Assembly: GCA_002050275.1 (NCBI GenBank)
Contig: MWTB01000019.1
Span: 62,001-126,000, forward strand
Direction: 5' to 3'
Origin: Anaerolineae bacterium UTCFX1
GTDB lineage: Bacteria > Chloroflexota > Anaerolineae > Anaerolineales > Villigracilaceae
Length of the DNA: 64,000 nt
Position numbers and translations under genes: made by a program. Shown here one piece after another: positions 40,361-49,528 of the stretch (positions are counted from its first letter, which is position 1; each line of letters opens with the position of its first letter). The notes below the pieces were generated by a model. That model was not told the DNA's origin. It did no database searches and saw nothing but the letters and a program-made list of their open reading frames with translations.

Positions 40361-41353
40361 ATGATTGAAACGCGCGCTCCTAACTTCTATATCCGCGACA
40401 TCCCCATCTTCGGAGATGCGATTCTCGCGCCGATGGATGGTTACTCCGATTGGCCCTTTCGTTCGATTTGTCGCGCATTGGGATCGGCAATGAGCTATAC
40501 CGAATTCGTCAAGGCGGAGAAAATTCTCAGCCGCTCCAAAGAGCCCGCCAAACGACTATATTACGAAGAAGCAGAACGCCCGGTCGCGTTTCAACTCTAT
40601 GGCGAAGACCCAAACCTGCTTCTCAAAGCCGCGTTGATCGTGGAAAAGTGGAAGCCCGATATTATTGATATCAACATGGGTTGTCCCGCCAAGTCTATCG
40701 CCGATCGCGGCGCAGGCGTAGGCATGATGCCAAGTCCATTGCGGATCGCGCGCACGTTTCGCGCGCTGACAAAGGCGCTAAAGATCCCGGTCACCGGGAA
40801 AATCCGCATGGGCTGGGAGCGGAACAAAAACTACAAACTTATCGCCCGCATTGTGGAAGAAGAAGGCGGCGCGCTAATCGCCGTACATGGGCGCACCAAA
40901 GAACAACGTTACAGCGGCGCCGCAAGCTGGGACGCGATCGCCGAAGTGAAAGCGTCGGTCCGCATCCCCGTCGTCGGCAGCGGCGACGTGCGTGCGGCGG
41001 CGGATATTCAAAAAATGAAGACTCACACAAACTGCGACGCAGTGATGATCGGGCGCGGCGCAATCGCCAACCCGTGGATTTTCGCCGGCTATGACCGCGA
41101 ACAAGTCCCGTACGAATTGACGATGGAAACCGTCCGCGAACACTTACAGAAAAGCGTCCAGTTTTACGGCGAAGAAGACGGGCAACGACTCTTTCGAAAA
41201 TACGCCGTGCAATACTTACTATTGAAAACGCTCGATCGCGATACGCGTAAAGAGATTCTAAAAGAGCGTCCCGCCCGAGAATTTGTAGAGTTGTTAAATC
41301 AAGTCTACGCGCTTATGGCGCAGAGCGCGTCCTTATCCAAAACCTACGTCTAG
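40361..41353 (+). CDS. dus: tRNA dihydrouridine synthase
   Basis: A 330-residue FMN-dependent enzyme that reduces uridine in the D-loop of t[16 protein letters not shown] (flavin-binding strand), INMGCPAKS with catalytic Cys108, KIRMGW and GSGDVR (phosphate-binding loop), and [13 protein letters not shown] are all in order. Length and motif order fit the DusB-type group. ATG at 40361 is preferred: TATACT at 40344-40349 lies 11 nt ahead. The last 21 nt overlap the convergent ZIP transporter gene. Confidence 0.92.
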   Translation: MIETRAPNFYIRDIPIFGDAILAPMDGYSDWPFRSICRALGSAMSYTEFVKAEKILSRSKEPAKRLYYEEAERPVAFQLYGEDPNLLLKAALIVEKWKPDIIDINMGCPAKSIADRGAGVGMMPSPLRIARTFRALTKALKIPVTGKIRMGWERNKNYKLIARIVEEEGGALIAVHGRTKEQRYSGAASWDAIAEVKASVRIPVVGSGDVRAAADIQKMKTHTNCDAVMIGRGAIANPWIFAGYDREQVPYELTMETVREHLQKSVQFYGEEDGQRLFRKYAVQYLLLKTLDRDTRKEILKERPAREFVELLNQVYALMAQSASLSKTYV

Positions 41354-42148
41354 AATCATCATCAACGCAAATCCAAGCATCGCGCCCGAGGTGGCAAAAT
41401 CGGCGTTCTTTGCCAATTGCGATTCGGGAATCAATTCTTCGACCACCACGAAGATCATTGCGCCCGCCGCAAACGCTAACGCATACGGCAAAATAGGACG
41501 AATTAACAACACTGCCGCCGCGCCCAACGCTCCCGCAATCGGCTCGACCAACGCCGAAGACTGCCCAAACCAAAAACTCTTCAAACGCGACATACCCTCC
41601 GATCGCAGCGGAACGGAGACTGCCATGCCTTCGGGAAAATTTTGAATCGCGATCCCGATCGCAAGCGCTGCCGCCCCAGCCAGAGTCGCAGAAGACATTC
41701 CCGCGGCCACTGCGCCGAAAGCGACTCCGATCGCCAAGCCTTCAGGAATATTATGCAACGTGATTGCCAACACAAGCAAAATGCTCCGCCGCCATTCTGT
41801 CGGAAGCCCTTCCGCTTCGCTCAACGGAAAGCCGAGGTGCAAGTGCGGCAGGAAGAGGTCAATCAAGCGGATAAACGCGCCACCCAATAAAAATCCAACC
41901 GCCGCCGGCAACCAGACCGGAGCGACGTTCATCTCGCGCGTCATCGCAATAGCGGGCGCAAGCAACGACCAAAAACTAGCCGCGATCATCACGCCCGCCG
42001 CGAACCCCAACATCCCATCCAATAATTTGCGGTTAACTCGCTTGAAAAAGAAAACCGTCGCTGCGCCCAGCGCGGTGACAAGCCAAGTAAACCCCGTAGC
42101 GATCAACGCCTGCCAAACAGGGCTAAGTTGAACGAACCATTCGATCAT
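41333..42148 (-). CDS. ZIP-family metal transporter
   Basis: A 271-residue membrane protein with about eight helices. Helix IV carries [15 protein letters not shown] and helix V a matching [16 protein letters not shown], the two metal-binding motifs of ZIP proteins. The loop between has a short His/Asp-rich piece ([10 protein letters not shown]). It imports Zn or another divalent metal and complements the ABC importer of 3-6 kb. The frame is convergent with the dihydrouridine synthase gene, 21-nt overlap. The EAEG in the loop is part of the normal family pattern. Confidence 0.92.
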   Translation of the reverse strand: MIEWFVQLSPVWQALIATGFTWLVTALGAATVFFFKRVNRKLLDGMLGFAAGVMIAASFWSLLAPAIAMTREMNVAPVWLPAAVGFLLGGAFIRLIDLFLPHLHLGFPLSEAEGLPTEWRRSILLVLAITLHNIPEGLAIGVAFGAVAAGMSSATLAGAAALAIGIAIQNFPEGMAVSVPLRSEGMSRLKSFWFGQSSALVEPIAGALGAAAVLLIRPILPYALAFAAGAMIFVVVEELIPESQLAKNADFATSGAMLGFALMMILDVGFG

Positions 42149-42244
42149 ACACTTCTCCTATTGTAGATACGCGCAGAACAATACCACAAAACAAGTATAG
42201 CAAACTTCCCAGCGCAATTAGAACAGAAATTCTGTTATACTCGA

Positions 42245-42267
42245 CCTCACCCTTAGGGAGAGGGGAA
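42245..42267. repeat. Repeat-derived leader of radA
   Basis: CCTCACCCTTAGGGAGAGGGGAAG ends immediately before the radA start. It is a shortened relative of the element at 16364-16402. Its GGAGAGGGGAAG portion sits where a Shine-Dalgarno site is expected. Confidence 0.5.
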
Positions 42268-42268
42268 G

Positions 42269-43708
42269 ATGCGTATGACAAAAACACAAACACGCTATGT
42301 CTGTCAGGAATGCGGACGCGTCGCCGCATCGTACATGGGCAAATGCCCGCAGTGCGGATCGTTCAGCAGCATGGTGGAAGAGATCATCCACGATGAGCCT
42401 GCGACGAAGTCCACAGCGGTTCGCGGGCTGACGGGTCGGTCTGCCCCGCGTTCCATCGGCGATATCTCTGCTGGAGATGAAGACCGCATCCGCGTGCCTA
42501 TTGAGGAATTCGCGCGCGTGCTGGGCGGCGGGATCGTGCCGGGCTCCATCGTGTTGGTCGGCGGCGACCCGGGCATCGGCAAGTCCACATTGATGCTGCA
42601 AATGGCGATGGAGATGGCTTCGCCCTTCGGCTCTGCTCAGGGTAAACGCGTGTTGTATGTTTCAGGCGAAGAGTCGGAACGACAGATCAAGATGCGCGCG
42701 ACGCGATTGAACAATGGCAAAAAGGAACTGCCGAAAAATTTATTACTAGTCACCGAGACCAATCTCGAAATCATTTTGAATCACATCAGCGAGGTCAAAC
42801 CCGAATTGCTGATCGTAGATTCAATTCAGACTGTTTATCTCTCTAGCATGGATTCGTCGGCTGGCTCGGTGAGTCAAGTGCGCGAGTGCTCGTCGCAGTT
42901 GCGTGAGTTGGCGAAGACCAGCGGAATCTCGGTCTTCGTCATCGGACATGTAACCAAAGAAGGGACGATCGCCGGTCCGCGTGTGTTGGAACATATCGTT
43001 GACACAGTTTTATACCTTGAAGGTGATCGTTTCCAAGCCTATCGCTTGCTGCGTTCGGTGAAGAATCGTTTCGGCGCGACTTCTGAAGTCGGCGTGTTTG
43101 AAATGCGCGAGGGCGGACTGGTCGAAGTGACGAATCCATCTGAGGCGTTTCTCGCGGAGCGGATGGTCAACGCGGCGGGGTCTTCCATCGCTGTGACAAT
43201 GGAAGGCACGCGCCCGATCCTCGTCGAGGTGCAGGGACTCACATCACCGACACAATTCGGCAATGCCCGCCGCACCGCCAACGGCGTGGACTTCAACCGC
43301 TTATTGCTGATCTCCGCTGTGTTGACTCGCCGCGTGGGATTGAAACTTGCCGAGCAGGATGTTTTCGTCAATGTGGTGGGCGGTCTACAAATTGATGAAC
43401 CCGCCGCCGACCTCGCCATCGCCGCGGCAATTGCCTCCTCATGGAAAGATGTCTCAGTCAAAGCGGATGCAGTGTTAATCGGCGAGATCGGTCTCGCCGG
43501 TGAATTGCGAATGCCGAGCCAAATGCAAGCGCGGTTGCGCGAGGCGCAAAAGTTGGGATTCAAAACCGCCATTGTGCCGAAAGCGCTGCGAAAGGGCGAA
43601 GGGTATCCGAAGGGAATCGAGATCGTCGAAGTCCGCTCGGTGGATCAGGCGTTGAATGCGGCGTTAGGTTCAAAAGAAAAGCCGAAGTCGCCTCCACACA
43701 TGGCTTAA
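42269..43708 (+). CDS. radA: DNA repair protein RadA
   Basis: A 479-residue RadA/Sms. The N-terminal zinc finger has Cys12, Cys15, Cys26 and Cys29; Walker A GDPGIGKS lies at 99-106; KNRFG and a C-terminal Lon-like domain (QEDVFVNVVGGLQIDEPAADLA-like region) complete the family. It is a RecA-related helicase that helps branch migration in recombination repair. Around residues 118-126 the segment SPFGSAQGK, encoded by a palindrome-like CCCTTCGG...CTCAGGG, appears as an extra loop after the P-loop helix. The start lies directly behind GGAGAGGGGAAG. The deaminase gene follows 4 nt later. Confidence 0.96.
   Translation: MRMTKTQTRYVCQECGRVAASYMGKCPQCGSFSSMVEEIIHDEPATKSTAVRGLTGRSAPRSIGDISAGDEDRIRVPIEEFARVLGGGIVPGSIVLVGGDPGIGKSTLMLQMAMEMASPFGSAQGKRVLYVSGEESERQIKMRATRLNNGKKELPKNLLLVTETNLEIILNHISEVKPELLIVDSIQTVYLSSMDSSAGSVSQVRECSSQLRELAKTSGISVFVIGHVTKEGTIAGPRVLEHIVDTVLYLEGDRFQAYRLLRSVKNRFGATSEVGVFEMREGGLVEVTNPSEAFLAERMVNAAGSSIAVTMEGTRPILVEVQGLTSPTQFGNARRTANGVDFNRLLLISAVLTRRVGLKLAEQDVFVNVVGGLQIDEPAADLAIAAAIASSWKDVSVKADAVLIGEIGLAGELRMPSQMQARLREAQKLGFKTAIVPKALRKGEGYPKGIEIVEVRSVDQALNAALGSKEKPKSPPHMA
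42621..42645. repeat. Translated palindrome-like element inside radA
   Basis: CGCCCTTCGG...TGCTCAGGG matches the dispersed CCCTTCGG-x-CTCAGGG class of repeats and is read in frame as SPFGSAQGK. RadA proteins usually have a shorter connection here. Confidence 0.5.
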
Positions 43709-43712
43709 CTCC

Positions 43713-44207
43713 ATGACACAATATATCTCATCTGAAATTGAACATCTCGATCTTGAAAAATTCATGCGCGAGGCGCTGCTCGAGGCAGATGAAGCGGGAA
43801 AAGCCGGGGAATATCCCATCGGGGCAGTTTTAGTATTAGACGATGAAATCATCGCCAGAGGCAGAGCCCGTCATCACGAACACAGGAATCAGATCAGTCA
43901 TGCCGAGTTGAACGCGTTATTGAACGGGGGCGAAAAACTATGGGTACATTTTAAGCGGGTCATCTTGTTCACTACAGTGGAGCCTTGCCCCATGTGCCTC
44001 GGCGCGACGGTCATGGCAGATGTGCCGCATATCATTTACGCGTTACACGATAAAGTGGTATATTCCAAAACGACGCTTGAGGCGAATCCATATGTGCGGC
44101 GTCATATCAAAAGTTATTTTGGGGGAGTGTTGGAAGACGAATCGGCGGCAATCATTGGGAAATACAACGCCAAAATCCTGAAATATATGCAAACGGGAAG
44201 ATTGTAA
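43713..44207 (+). CDS. Nucleoside deaminase (TadA-like)
   Basis: A 164-residue CDA-fold zinc deaminase. His63 with Glu65 (SHAELNAL) and Cys92/Cys95 (EPCPMC) form the zinc site and proton shuttle. TadA-type enzymes turn adenosine-34 of tRNA into inosine; guanine or other nucleobase deaminases share this layout, and the sequence around the motif does not decide. It begins 4 nt after radA, so the two are probably co-transcribed. A strong hairpin follows the stop codon. Confidence 0.87.
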   Translation: MTQYISSEIEHLDLEKFMREALLEADEAGKAGEYPIGAVLVLDDEIIARGRARHHEHRNQISHAELNALLNGGEKLWVHFKRVILFTTVEPCPMCLGATVMADVPHIIYALHDKVVYSKTTLEANPYVRRHIKSYFGGVLEDESAAIIGKYNAKILKYMQTGRL

Positions 44208-44218
44208 TGTCCTCCTTG

Positions 44219-44247
44219 TTCGTCGGGCAGCCGAACTGCCCGACGAA
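44219..44247 (+). terminator. Terminator after radA-deaminase pair
   Basis: Perfect 12-bp arms at 44219-44230 and 44236-44247 (TTCGTCGGGCAG and complement) with a 5-nt loop. The U-run is weak (TCTATCTA), so termination may be partial. The convergent PLP-enzyme gene may also end here. Confidence 0.6.
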
Positions 44248-44303
44248 TCTATCTATAGCGGCTGCTAAATCCAAGCCTCCATGCATCAACGCAAGATAAA
44301 AAG

Positions 44304-45794
44304 CTAAAGCCCAACTTCGCGATTGAACTCTACGATCAATTCATCAATTTCATCCGCCTGCTTTTGTACGTTTGTCCAGTAATGGGGATCGTACCATTGC
44401 GCCTGAATTTCTTGATAGGTTTTGCCTTGCTGCTCGACCCAAGTGTAATATTTCAGGTTATGCACGCGGCGGCGATCCGTATAACGCAGCTCAAGCAGGT
44501 TGTCGGTCGATTCACCTTGCAGATAACGCGCGAAGCCTGCCGCCGCGTCGCGTTCGCTGTACTCGCCAAACTCTTGATTCATCTCGTGCATGCGCGAACG
44601 ATACAGCTCCATCGAATCAGTCAGGATGGTCAACATCACGTCATTTTCATCCATTTCGTAATATTTCGCGGCTTTGACGCACGACAGAACGTTGGCTACG
44701 CCGGAAAAGCCCAATAGGTCAAGCTGCGCGACCGTCTCTTCCGGAACGCCCCGTTCCACTAAATAAGCGCGACCGTGTTCTTCGTTGAATAAGCGCGCCA
44801 AATTGACCACCGCATTATCGTCAATCGCTGCGATCATATCCGTGTTCTTGACGTTATGCACCCAGGGGACGTGCTTATCGCCGATGCCCTCGATGCGATG
44901 CGCGCCAAATCCATTTTCGAGCAGCGTTGGGCATTGCAACGCTTCGCTTGCGATGATCTTGCTCTCAGGATACAACTGCTTCAGATAATCGCCGCTGGCG
45001 ATCGTCCCTCCCGAACCTGTCGCCGAAGCCATGCCGCGATAGCGGTCGCCTGCGCCCAGCGCCTGTTCGATGATTTCCGCCATAGCGCGCCCGGTCACCT
45101 CGTAGTGCCACAAGTAATTGCCGAACTCTTGGAATTGATCAAAAATCATCAGGTCTTGGCCGGAGTTGCGCAATTCCCAGCATTTATCGAAAATTTCCTT
45201 GACGTTCGATTCGCTGCCGGGAGTTTTGATGATCTCACCCGCCACGGTTTTCAACCAGTCGAATCGTTCTTTCGACATCCCTTCAGGTAGAATGGCGATC
45301 GATTCGCAACCCAACAGCGCAGAATCGTAAGCGCCGCCGCGACAGTAATTGCCGGTGGAGGGCCAAACCGCCTTCTGCGTGGTCGGGTCGAATTGACCGG
45401 TCACGAGGCGCGGCACAAGGCACGAGAACGCCGCTCCTACTTTATGCGCTCCGGTGGGGAACCACTTGCCAACAATGCAAATGATCCTAGCCTTTACGCC
45501 CGTTAGCGAAGAGGGCAGTTCAAGATAATTGACTCCCCCAAAGCGCGTCTTGAGCGCGCTCGAAACATCCGCGCCCGACGCGGCGACAGGGTGATTCTTC
45601 CAGGTAATACGAAACAAGTTGCGCGGATGCAGATCCCATAATCCGATGCCGCTCAATTCCTCTTGAATTCTTAAAGGAATCTTTGAGGGGTCTTTCATCT
45701 GCGCATAAGTTGGGATGATAATGTTGCGTTCTCTGGCGCGCTGTACGGCGCGTTGACGACGCGCTTTATCAATCGTTAGGTCAATGGTGGTCAT
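44304..45794 (-). CDS. PLP-dependent beta-family enzyme (tryptophan-synthase-beta-like fold)
   Basis: A 496-residue fold-type II PLP enzyme. Lys118 in PTGAHKVGAAF is the Schiff-base lysine; ATGSGGTIASGDYLKQ gives the phosphate-binding loop. The N-terminal 80 residues and the long C-terminal stretch (about 430-496) lie outside the core. It is related to the cysteine synthase, threonine dehydratase and TrpB group, but no subfamily is clear, so the reaction (beta-replacement, elimination or deamination) cannot be named. It is separated from the next gene by a candidate structured RNA. Confidence 0.8.
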   Translation of the reverse strand: MTTIDLTIDKARRQRAVQRARERNIIIPTYAQMKDPSKIPLRIQEELSGIGLWDLHPRNLFRITWKNHPVAASGADVSSALKTRFGGVNYLELPSSLTGVKARIICIVGKWFPTGAHKVGAAFSCLVPRLVTGQFDPTTQKAVWPSTGNYCRGGAYDSALLGCESIAILPEGMSKERFDWLKTVAGEIIKTPGSESNVKEIFDKCWELRNSGQDLMIFDQFQEFGNYLWHYEVTGRAMAEIIEQALGAGDRYRGMASATGSGGTIASGDYLKQLYPESKIIASEALQCPTLLENGFGAHRIEGIGDKHVPWVHNVKNTDMIAAIDDNAVVNLARLFNEEHGRAYLVERGVPEETVAQLDLLGFSGVANVLSCVKAAKYYEMDENDVMLTILTDSMELYRSRMHEMNQEFGEYSERDAAAGFARYLQGESTDNLLELRYTDRRRVHNLKYYTWVEQQGKTYQEIQAQWYDPHYWTNVQKQADEIDELIVEFNREVGL

Positions 45795-45913
45795 GGGATG
45801 CTCCTGAAAAGTTGTCAGACAGATTGTACTATACCCGCAGCGTCAATCGATCTAAAATCTTTAATGAAAGCGTAGGCTATTTTTAATGCAATAAGCGCTT
45901 TTTTAACGTACGC

Positions 45914-45919
45914 TATAAG
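45914..45919 (+). promoter_or_regulatory. -10 box of candidate structured RNA
   Basis: TATAAG ends 8 nt before the first base (45928) of the terminal stem of the RNA candidate. No good -35 hexamer was found. Confidence 0.35.
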
Positions 45920-45927
45920 CAACAGAA

Positions 45928-46058
45928 AGGAGGTTGCGATAGATACTCCGCCCGACAACCAGACAACGAGGAGCGGGTTACCCTAACCTAACCAAAGCCC
46001 CGCTTTGCGCTTAGACGTTCGCCTGACGATAACAAGGCAATCTAATCGCGCTCCTCCT
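45928..46058 (+). ncRNA. Candidate structured non-coding RNA
   Basis: The 337-nt gap 45795-46131 contains a sequence that folds into one branched structure. AGGAGG (45928-45933) pairs with CCTCCT (46053-46058), GCGAT (45936-45940) with ATCGC (46045-46049), and AGAT (45941-45944) with ATCT (46040-46043), giving a long closing stem. Inside lie a perfect hairpin CAAAGC-CCC-GCTTTG (45993-46007), a GCCT/AGGC hairpin (46021-46038) and a CTCCGC/GCGGG stem near 45947-45977. A TATAAG box precedes and a strong terminator follows. It does not match tRNA, SRP RNA or RNase P motifs that I know. No protein-coding frame is present. Family unidentified. Confidence 0.45.
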
Positions 46059-46083
46059 AATAATATTACAATCAAAAACACTA

Positions 46084-46116
46084 TAAAGGCGGGCGGCATG
46101 ATGCCGCCCGCCTTTA
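46084..46116. terminator. Bidirectional terminator
   Basis: Perfect 16-bp arms at 46084-46099 and 46101-46116 (TAAAGGCGGGCGGCAT and complement) with one central base. A T-rich stretch follows on both strands (TTATTATTT on plus, TTTATAGTGTTTTT on minus). It can end both the structured RNA candidate and the minus-strand aminotransferase gene. Confidence 0.85.
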
Positions 46117-46131
46117 TTATTTAGCGTAATC

Positions 46132-47325
46132 TCAATGCCGCACCGGCATAAGCGCGCGCTTCATTTGGCTTAATCCCTGCTCGACCAGCGTGCGCGGCGC
46201 GCCAAAATTTAAACGGATGAAGTTTTCGTATCCAGCGCCGAACGGCTTGCCGTCATTAACCGCGACTTTGGCATTCTCAAGGAAAAATTTGAACGGGGAA
46301 TCGACGATCTGACTCGTTCGAACATACTCGCCGAAATCAATCCAATGAAGATATGTGGCGGCAGGATGCGTGTATTTCGCCTGCGGAAAATTTTCAGCCA
46401 AATACTCCATCACAAAATTACGGTTGCGCGCCAGATAAAGCCTCAATTCATTCAACCAATCATCGCAAGCGCCGGAGAACGCGGTTTCAGCAGCGATCAA
46501 TCCCAAACTCGAGGGATGTCCCGTCATCTTCTCACTGGCTTCTTTGAATTTCTCACGCGCTTCCGCATTAGAGATAATCGCAAAAGCGCTGAAGAGTCCG
46601 GCGATGTTAAAAGTTTTGCTCGGAGAGATCAGCGTAATAGTCCGGTCAGCGATTTCTGGAGAGAGCGCGGCGGTCGGGATATGCTTCGCATCGTCCAGCA
46701 ATAATTCACAGTGAATTTCATCCGAAATGATCATAGCGTCGTTTTGTAAGCAAGTTTCCGCCATACGCAATAGTTCCTCGCGCGAAAAGACTTGCCCCGT
46801 CGGGTTATACGGATGGCATAGCAAAAACATGCGAGTGCGCGCATTATTCGAATGGAAAGAACGCGCAAATGCATCGAGGTCTAATTGCGGGTGAAGAACG
46901 CCGTCTTCGTTGACAAACGATAGCGGCGCAGTCTGTTGCGTCAAACCCATATTCTTATAGATCGAATAAAACATCGGGTAAGCGGGCGTTTGAATCAACG
47001 CGCCATCCGATGGGCGGCAATAGGCGCGCGCCGCAATATTAAATCCGCTCACCACGCCGGTTGTCTCGATCACCCAATCTGGGTCCACGCTCCAGCCGTA
47101 GAGTCGTTGCATGCGCTCCGCCACGATCTGTTTAGTTTTGCGCGTGGCAAACGCATATCCGAACTCGCCGCGTTCGATCGCTTGATGCAGCGCGTCGCGG
47201 ATCGGTTCAGGGACGGCAAAATCCATATCGGCAACCCACATCGGCAACACATCTTCAGGGTAGGCGGTCCATTTGATGGAATTGGTATGGCGGCGTTCGA
47301 TAATTTCGTCAAAGTTATAGGTCAT
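46132..47325 (-). CDS. PatB/MalY-type cystathionine beta-lyase or aminotransferase
   Basis: A 397-residue fold-type I PLP enzyme. The opening HTNSIKWTAYP and LPMWVADMDF is typical of the PatB/MalY group; SPSKTFNIAGL carries the Schiff-base lysine. These enzymes split cystathionine or other cysteine-S-conjugates to homocysteine or thiol, pyruvate and ammonia. It is first in a pair with the following O-methyltransferase (upstream in transcription, 11-nt gap). A bidirectional terminator lies 16 nt after the stop. Family call firm; role as C-S lyase or aminotransferase open. Confidence 0.92.
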   Translation of the reverse strand: MTYNFDEIIERRHTNSIKWTAYPEDVLPMWVADMDFAVPEPIRDALHQAIERGEFGYAFATRKTKQIVAERMQRLYGWSVDPDWVIETTGVVSGFNIAARAYCRPSDGALIQTPAYPMFYSIYKNMGLTQQTAPLSFVNEDGVLHPQLDLDAFARSFHSNNARTRMFLLCHPYNPTGQVFSREELLRMAETCLQNDAMIISDEIHCELLLDDAKHIPTAALSPEIADRTITLISPSKTFNIAGLFSAFAIISNAEAREKFKEASEKMTGHPSSLGLIAAETAFSGACDDWLNELRLYLARNRNFVMEYLAENFPQAKYTHPAATYLHWIDFGEYVRTSQIVDSPFKFFLENAKVAVNDGKPFGAGYENFIRLNFGAPRTLVEQGLSQMKRALMPVRH

Positions 47326-47336
47326 TGAAGTCCTCG

Positions 47337-47975
47337 CTATTTTTTATATGCCACGATCAATCCATCGCGGACAGGGGCGAGAGAAACGATCCAATCGGCG
47401 TCCGCCGTCAGCGCGCGAGTAAAGCGGCGAATCGCTTCGGTAGCCGCTTCGTGATCGTTCGAGTTGAGGATTTTTCCGCGCCAGATTACGTTGTCTGTAA
47501 TGAGCAATCCGCCGGAACGCAATTTCGATTTGATCACAGGCAGTGAATCGGGATAGCCTTCTTTATTAATGTCGTTGAAGATTAAGTCAAACGCGCCTTC
47601 AGTTTGGCGAAGCGCCGCTACCGCTTCAGAATTATGGAATTCGACCAAATCATCCAACCTTAATCGCTGAAGATACTCTTTCGCCATAGCAGAGAGCGCA
47701 TCATCCCAAACTGTATGATGAACGACCCCGCCGCCGTTTTCGCGAACTGCTTTCGCAAACCAAGCGGTGGAATATCCGTAGCCCGAGCCCAACTCAAATA
47801 CAGATTGAGCATGGATCATACGAGCAAGTTGATAACAATAGTATCCGCTTGCTGGGCCAAGGATCGGGAAATGATCTTTTTCAGCGTACTCCTCCATCTC
47901 TTGCATCACCGGCTCGCGCGGCGGCACAAGAGAGGTAAGGTATTCTTGCAGTTTATCGTAATTGATCGTAGGCAT
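47337..47975 (-). CDS. Class I SAM-dependent O-methyltransferase
   Basis: A 212-residue methyltransferase of the catechol/caffeoyl-CoA type (PF01596). VFELGSGYGYSTAWFA is the SAM loop and DLIFNDINKEGYP carries the acidic, metal-binding pair. It methylates a hydroxyl on a small, possibly catechol-like, substrate. An excellent AAGGAGG lies 6 nt before the ATG, one of the few strong Shine-Dalgarno sites of the window. It is transcribed just before the PatB-type gene, with 11 nt between, and after a 104-nt gap from the MATE gene. Confidence 0.9.
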   Translation of the reverse strand: MPTINYDKLQEYLTSLVPPREPVMQEMEEYAEKDHFPILGPASGYYCYQLARMIHAQSVFELGSGYGYSTAWFAKAVRENGGGVVHHTVWDDALSAMAKEYLQRLRLDDLVEFHNSEAVAALRQTEGAFDLIFNDINKEGYPDSLPVIKSKLRSGGLLITDNVIWRGKILNSNDHEAATEAIRRFTRALTADADWIVSLAPVRDGLIVAYKK

Positions 47976-48079
47976 ATAATCCTCCTTAAGGAAAACAGAT
48001 CAATGCGCAACGCGCGTATATCTAGACGCGCGTTCCCCTGTTTCCTTTACCAGAGACAAAGCGCTGTTACAGGCGAGCG

Positions 48080-49465
48080 CTATACGGCGGGAGCCAGCGG
48101 AGCGTCGCCATCCGCCAGATTCACCAGATCGTGAAGCCACTTACGCGAGAGATAACGGCGGGTGACGACGATCGCCTTGACAACTTCCTCAAGCAATACG
48201 AGCGCGTACACGTCATAGACGGGCAGGCGCAGCACAAATCCGCCGACCAACGCCACAGGCACGCCGACCAGCCAAATCGAAAAAAGTTCGGTGAACATGG
48301 CAAAGCGCGTATCGCCGCCTGCACGCAATGCGCCGATAAACATCATAAAATTGAAGACGCGCAACCACGCAGAAAACGAGTAGACGCGCATGATCCTCAT
48401 TAGATCATAGACAGCCGAATCGGAAATCTGATACAGCCCTGCAACATACTCTCGCGAGAAGAATACGACCACACTGCCAGCCAGCGCCAACGCCACCGCC
48501 ATGATCGTGAAACGGCGGCTGTACTCAAACGCCGCCTCTTTATCTTTTTCGCCGATCTTATTGCCGACCGAAATCGAGCAGGCGTTTCCCAAACCGATAA
48601 ATAACACGAACGCGAGTTCTTCAATCGTCGCGTTGATGTTAACCGCCGCGATGGCGTCTGTGCCGATACGCGCATAAACCGCGTTGTAAACAGTGATGCC
48701 GAACGACCAAGCCACTTCATTGATCGCGGCAGGCATGGAAGTCCGCAGGACTTTAATCAGAAAGTTGCGGTCAAAACGGAAAAAAGTCAGCGGATTCGCA
48801 GCAAGCGGGGTCTTATAGGCATAGACAACGAATAGCAAGAGTCCGCACATAAACGACCAGCCGACGGCGGTGCCGATAGCGGCGCCGCGCACGCCCAAGG
48901 CGGGCAAGCCGAAATGCCCAAAGATCAGGGCGTAACCGAGAATCGTCTTCAAGGTCAGCGCCAACGCCGAGACCGCCATAGTCAACAGTACCTGCGTAAC
49001 GCTCCGCAAGATAGCGATGTACGAGAACGAAATCGCCATCAGTATATAACTTACCCCGACGATGCGAAGATATTTAGAACCCAGCGCAATCACTTCAGCG
49101 TCATTCGTATAAAACGACATCAGTGTTTCAGGTATGAGGACTGCCGCCAGCGTGAAGGCTGTCGCGACCAGAGTCGCAATAGCAAGACAGATCCCCAATA
49201 CTTTGCGGATGCTTTCTACGTCGCCTTTGCCCCAGAATTGCGCGGTAAAAATAGCCATGCCGCTCGTCACGCCGAAGACGAACAACGCCAGCAGAAAGAA
49301 GACCTGGTTCGCCAACCCCAAAGCGGCGACGGCGGTCTCGCCTAATTGCCCGACCATCAGCACGTCTATCATATTAAGAGAGGCGGTGATCAATTGCTGT
49401 AAAGCGACCGGCACAGACAACGCCAATGCGGCACGCAAGAACTCTTTATCTTTAAGAAAACTCAT
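48080..49465 (-). CDS. MATE-family efflux transporter
   Basis: A 461-residue protein with about twelve membrane helices in two related halves. The first half has SVPVALQQLITASLNMIDVLMVGQLG, the second TSMPAAINEVAWSFG; both are typical MATE starts. It exports cationic drugs, toxins or metabolites in exchange for Na+ or H+. The gene is separated from the glycosyltransferase gene upstream by 63 nt and does not share an obvious operon. Substrate unknown. Confidence 0.92.
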   Translation of the reverse strand: MSFLKDKEFLRAALALSVPVALQQLITASLNMIDVLMVGQLGETAVAALGLANQVFFLLALFVFGVTSGMAIFTAQFWGKGDVESIRKVLGICLAIATLVATAFTLAAVLIPETLMSFYTNDAEVIALGSKYLRIVGVSYILMAISFSYIAILRSVTQVLLTMAVSALALTLKTILGYALIFGHFGLPALGVRGAAIGTAVGWSFMCGLLLFVVYAYKTPLAANPLTFFRFDRNFLIKVLRTSMPAAINEVAWSFGITVYNAVYARIGTDAIAAVNINATIEELAFVLFIGLGNACSISVGNKIGEKDKEAAFEYSRRFTIMAVALALAGSVVVFFSREYVAGLYQISDSAVYDLMRIMRVYSFSAWLRVFNFMMFIGALRAGGDTRFAMFTELFSIWLVGVPVALVGGFVLRLPVYDVYALVLLEEVVKAIVVTRRYLSRKWLHDLVNLADGDAPLAPAV

Positions 49466-49528
49466 GAGCGTTTTATGAAGGATGAATATAAATACGAACG
49501 ATTAGTTATACGATACAGTAAGACCCGC

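Noticed and set aside
41807..41830. CCCTTCCGCTTCGCTCAACGGA in the ZIP transporter looked like another translated repeat (…LSEAEGLP).
   Set aside because: EAEG followed by LP and a Thr/Trp region is part of the normal ZIP-family loop, so the likeness to a repeat is probably chance.
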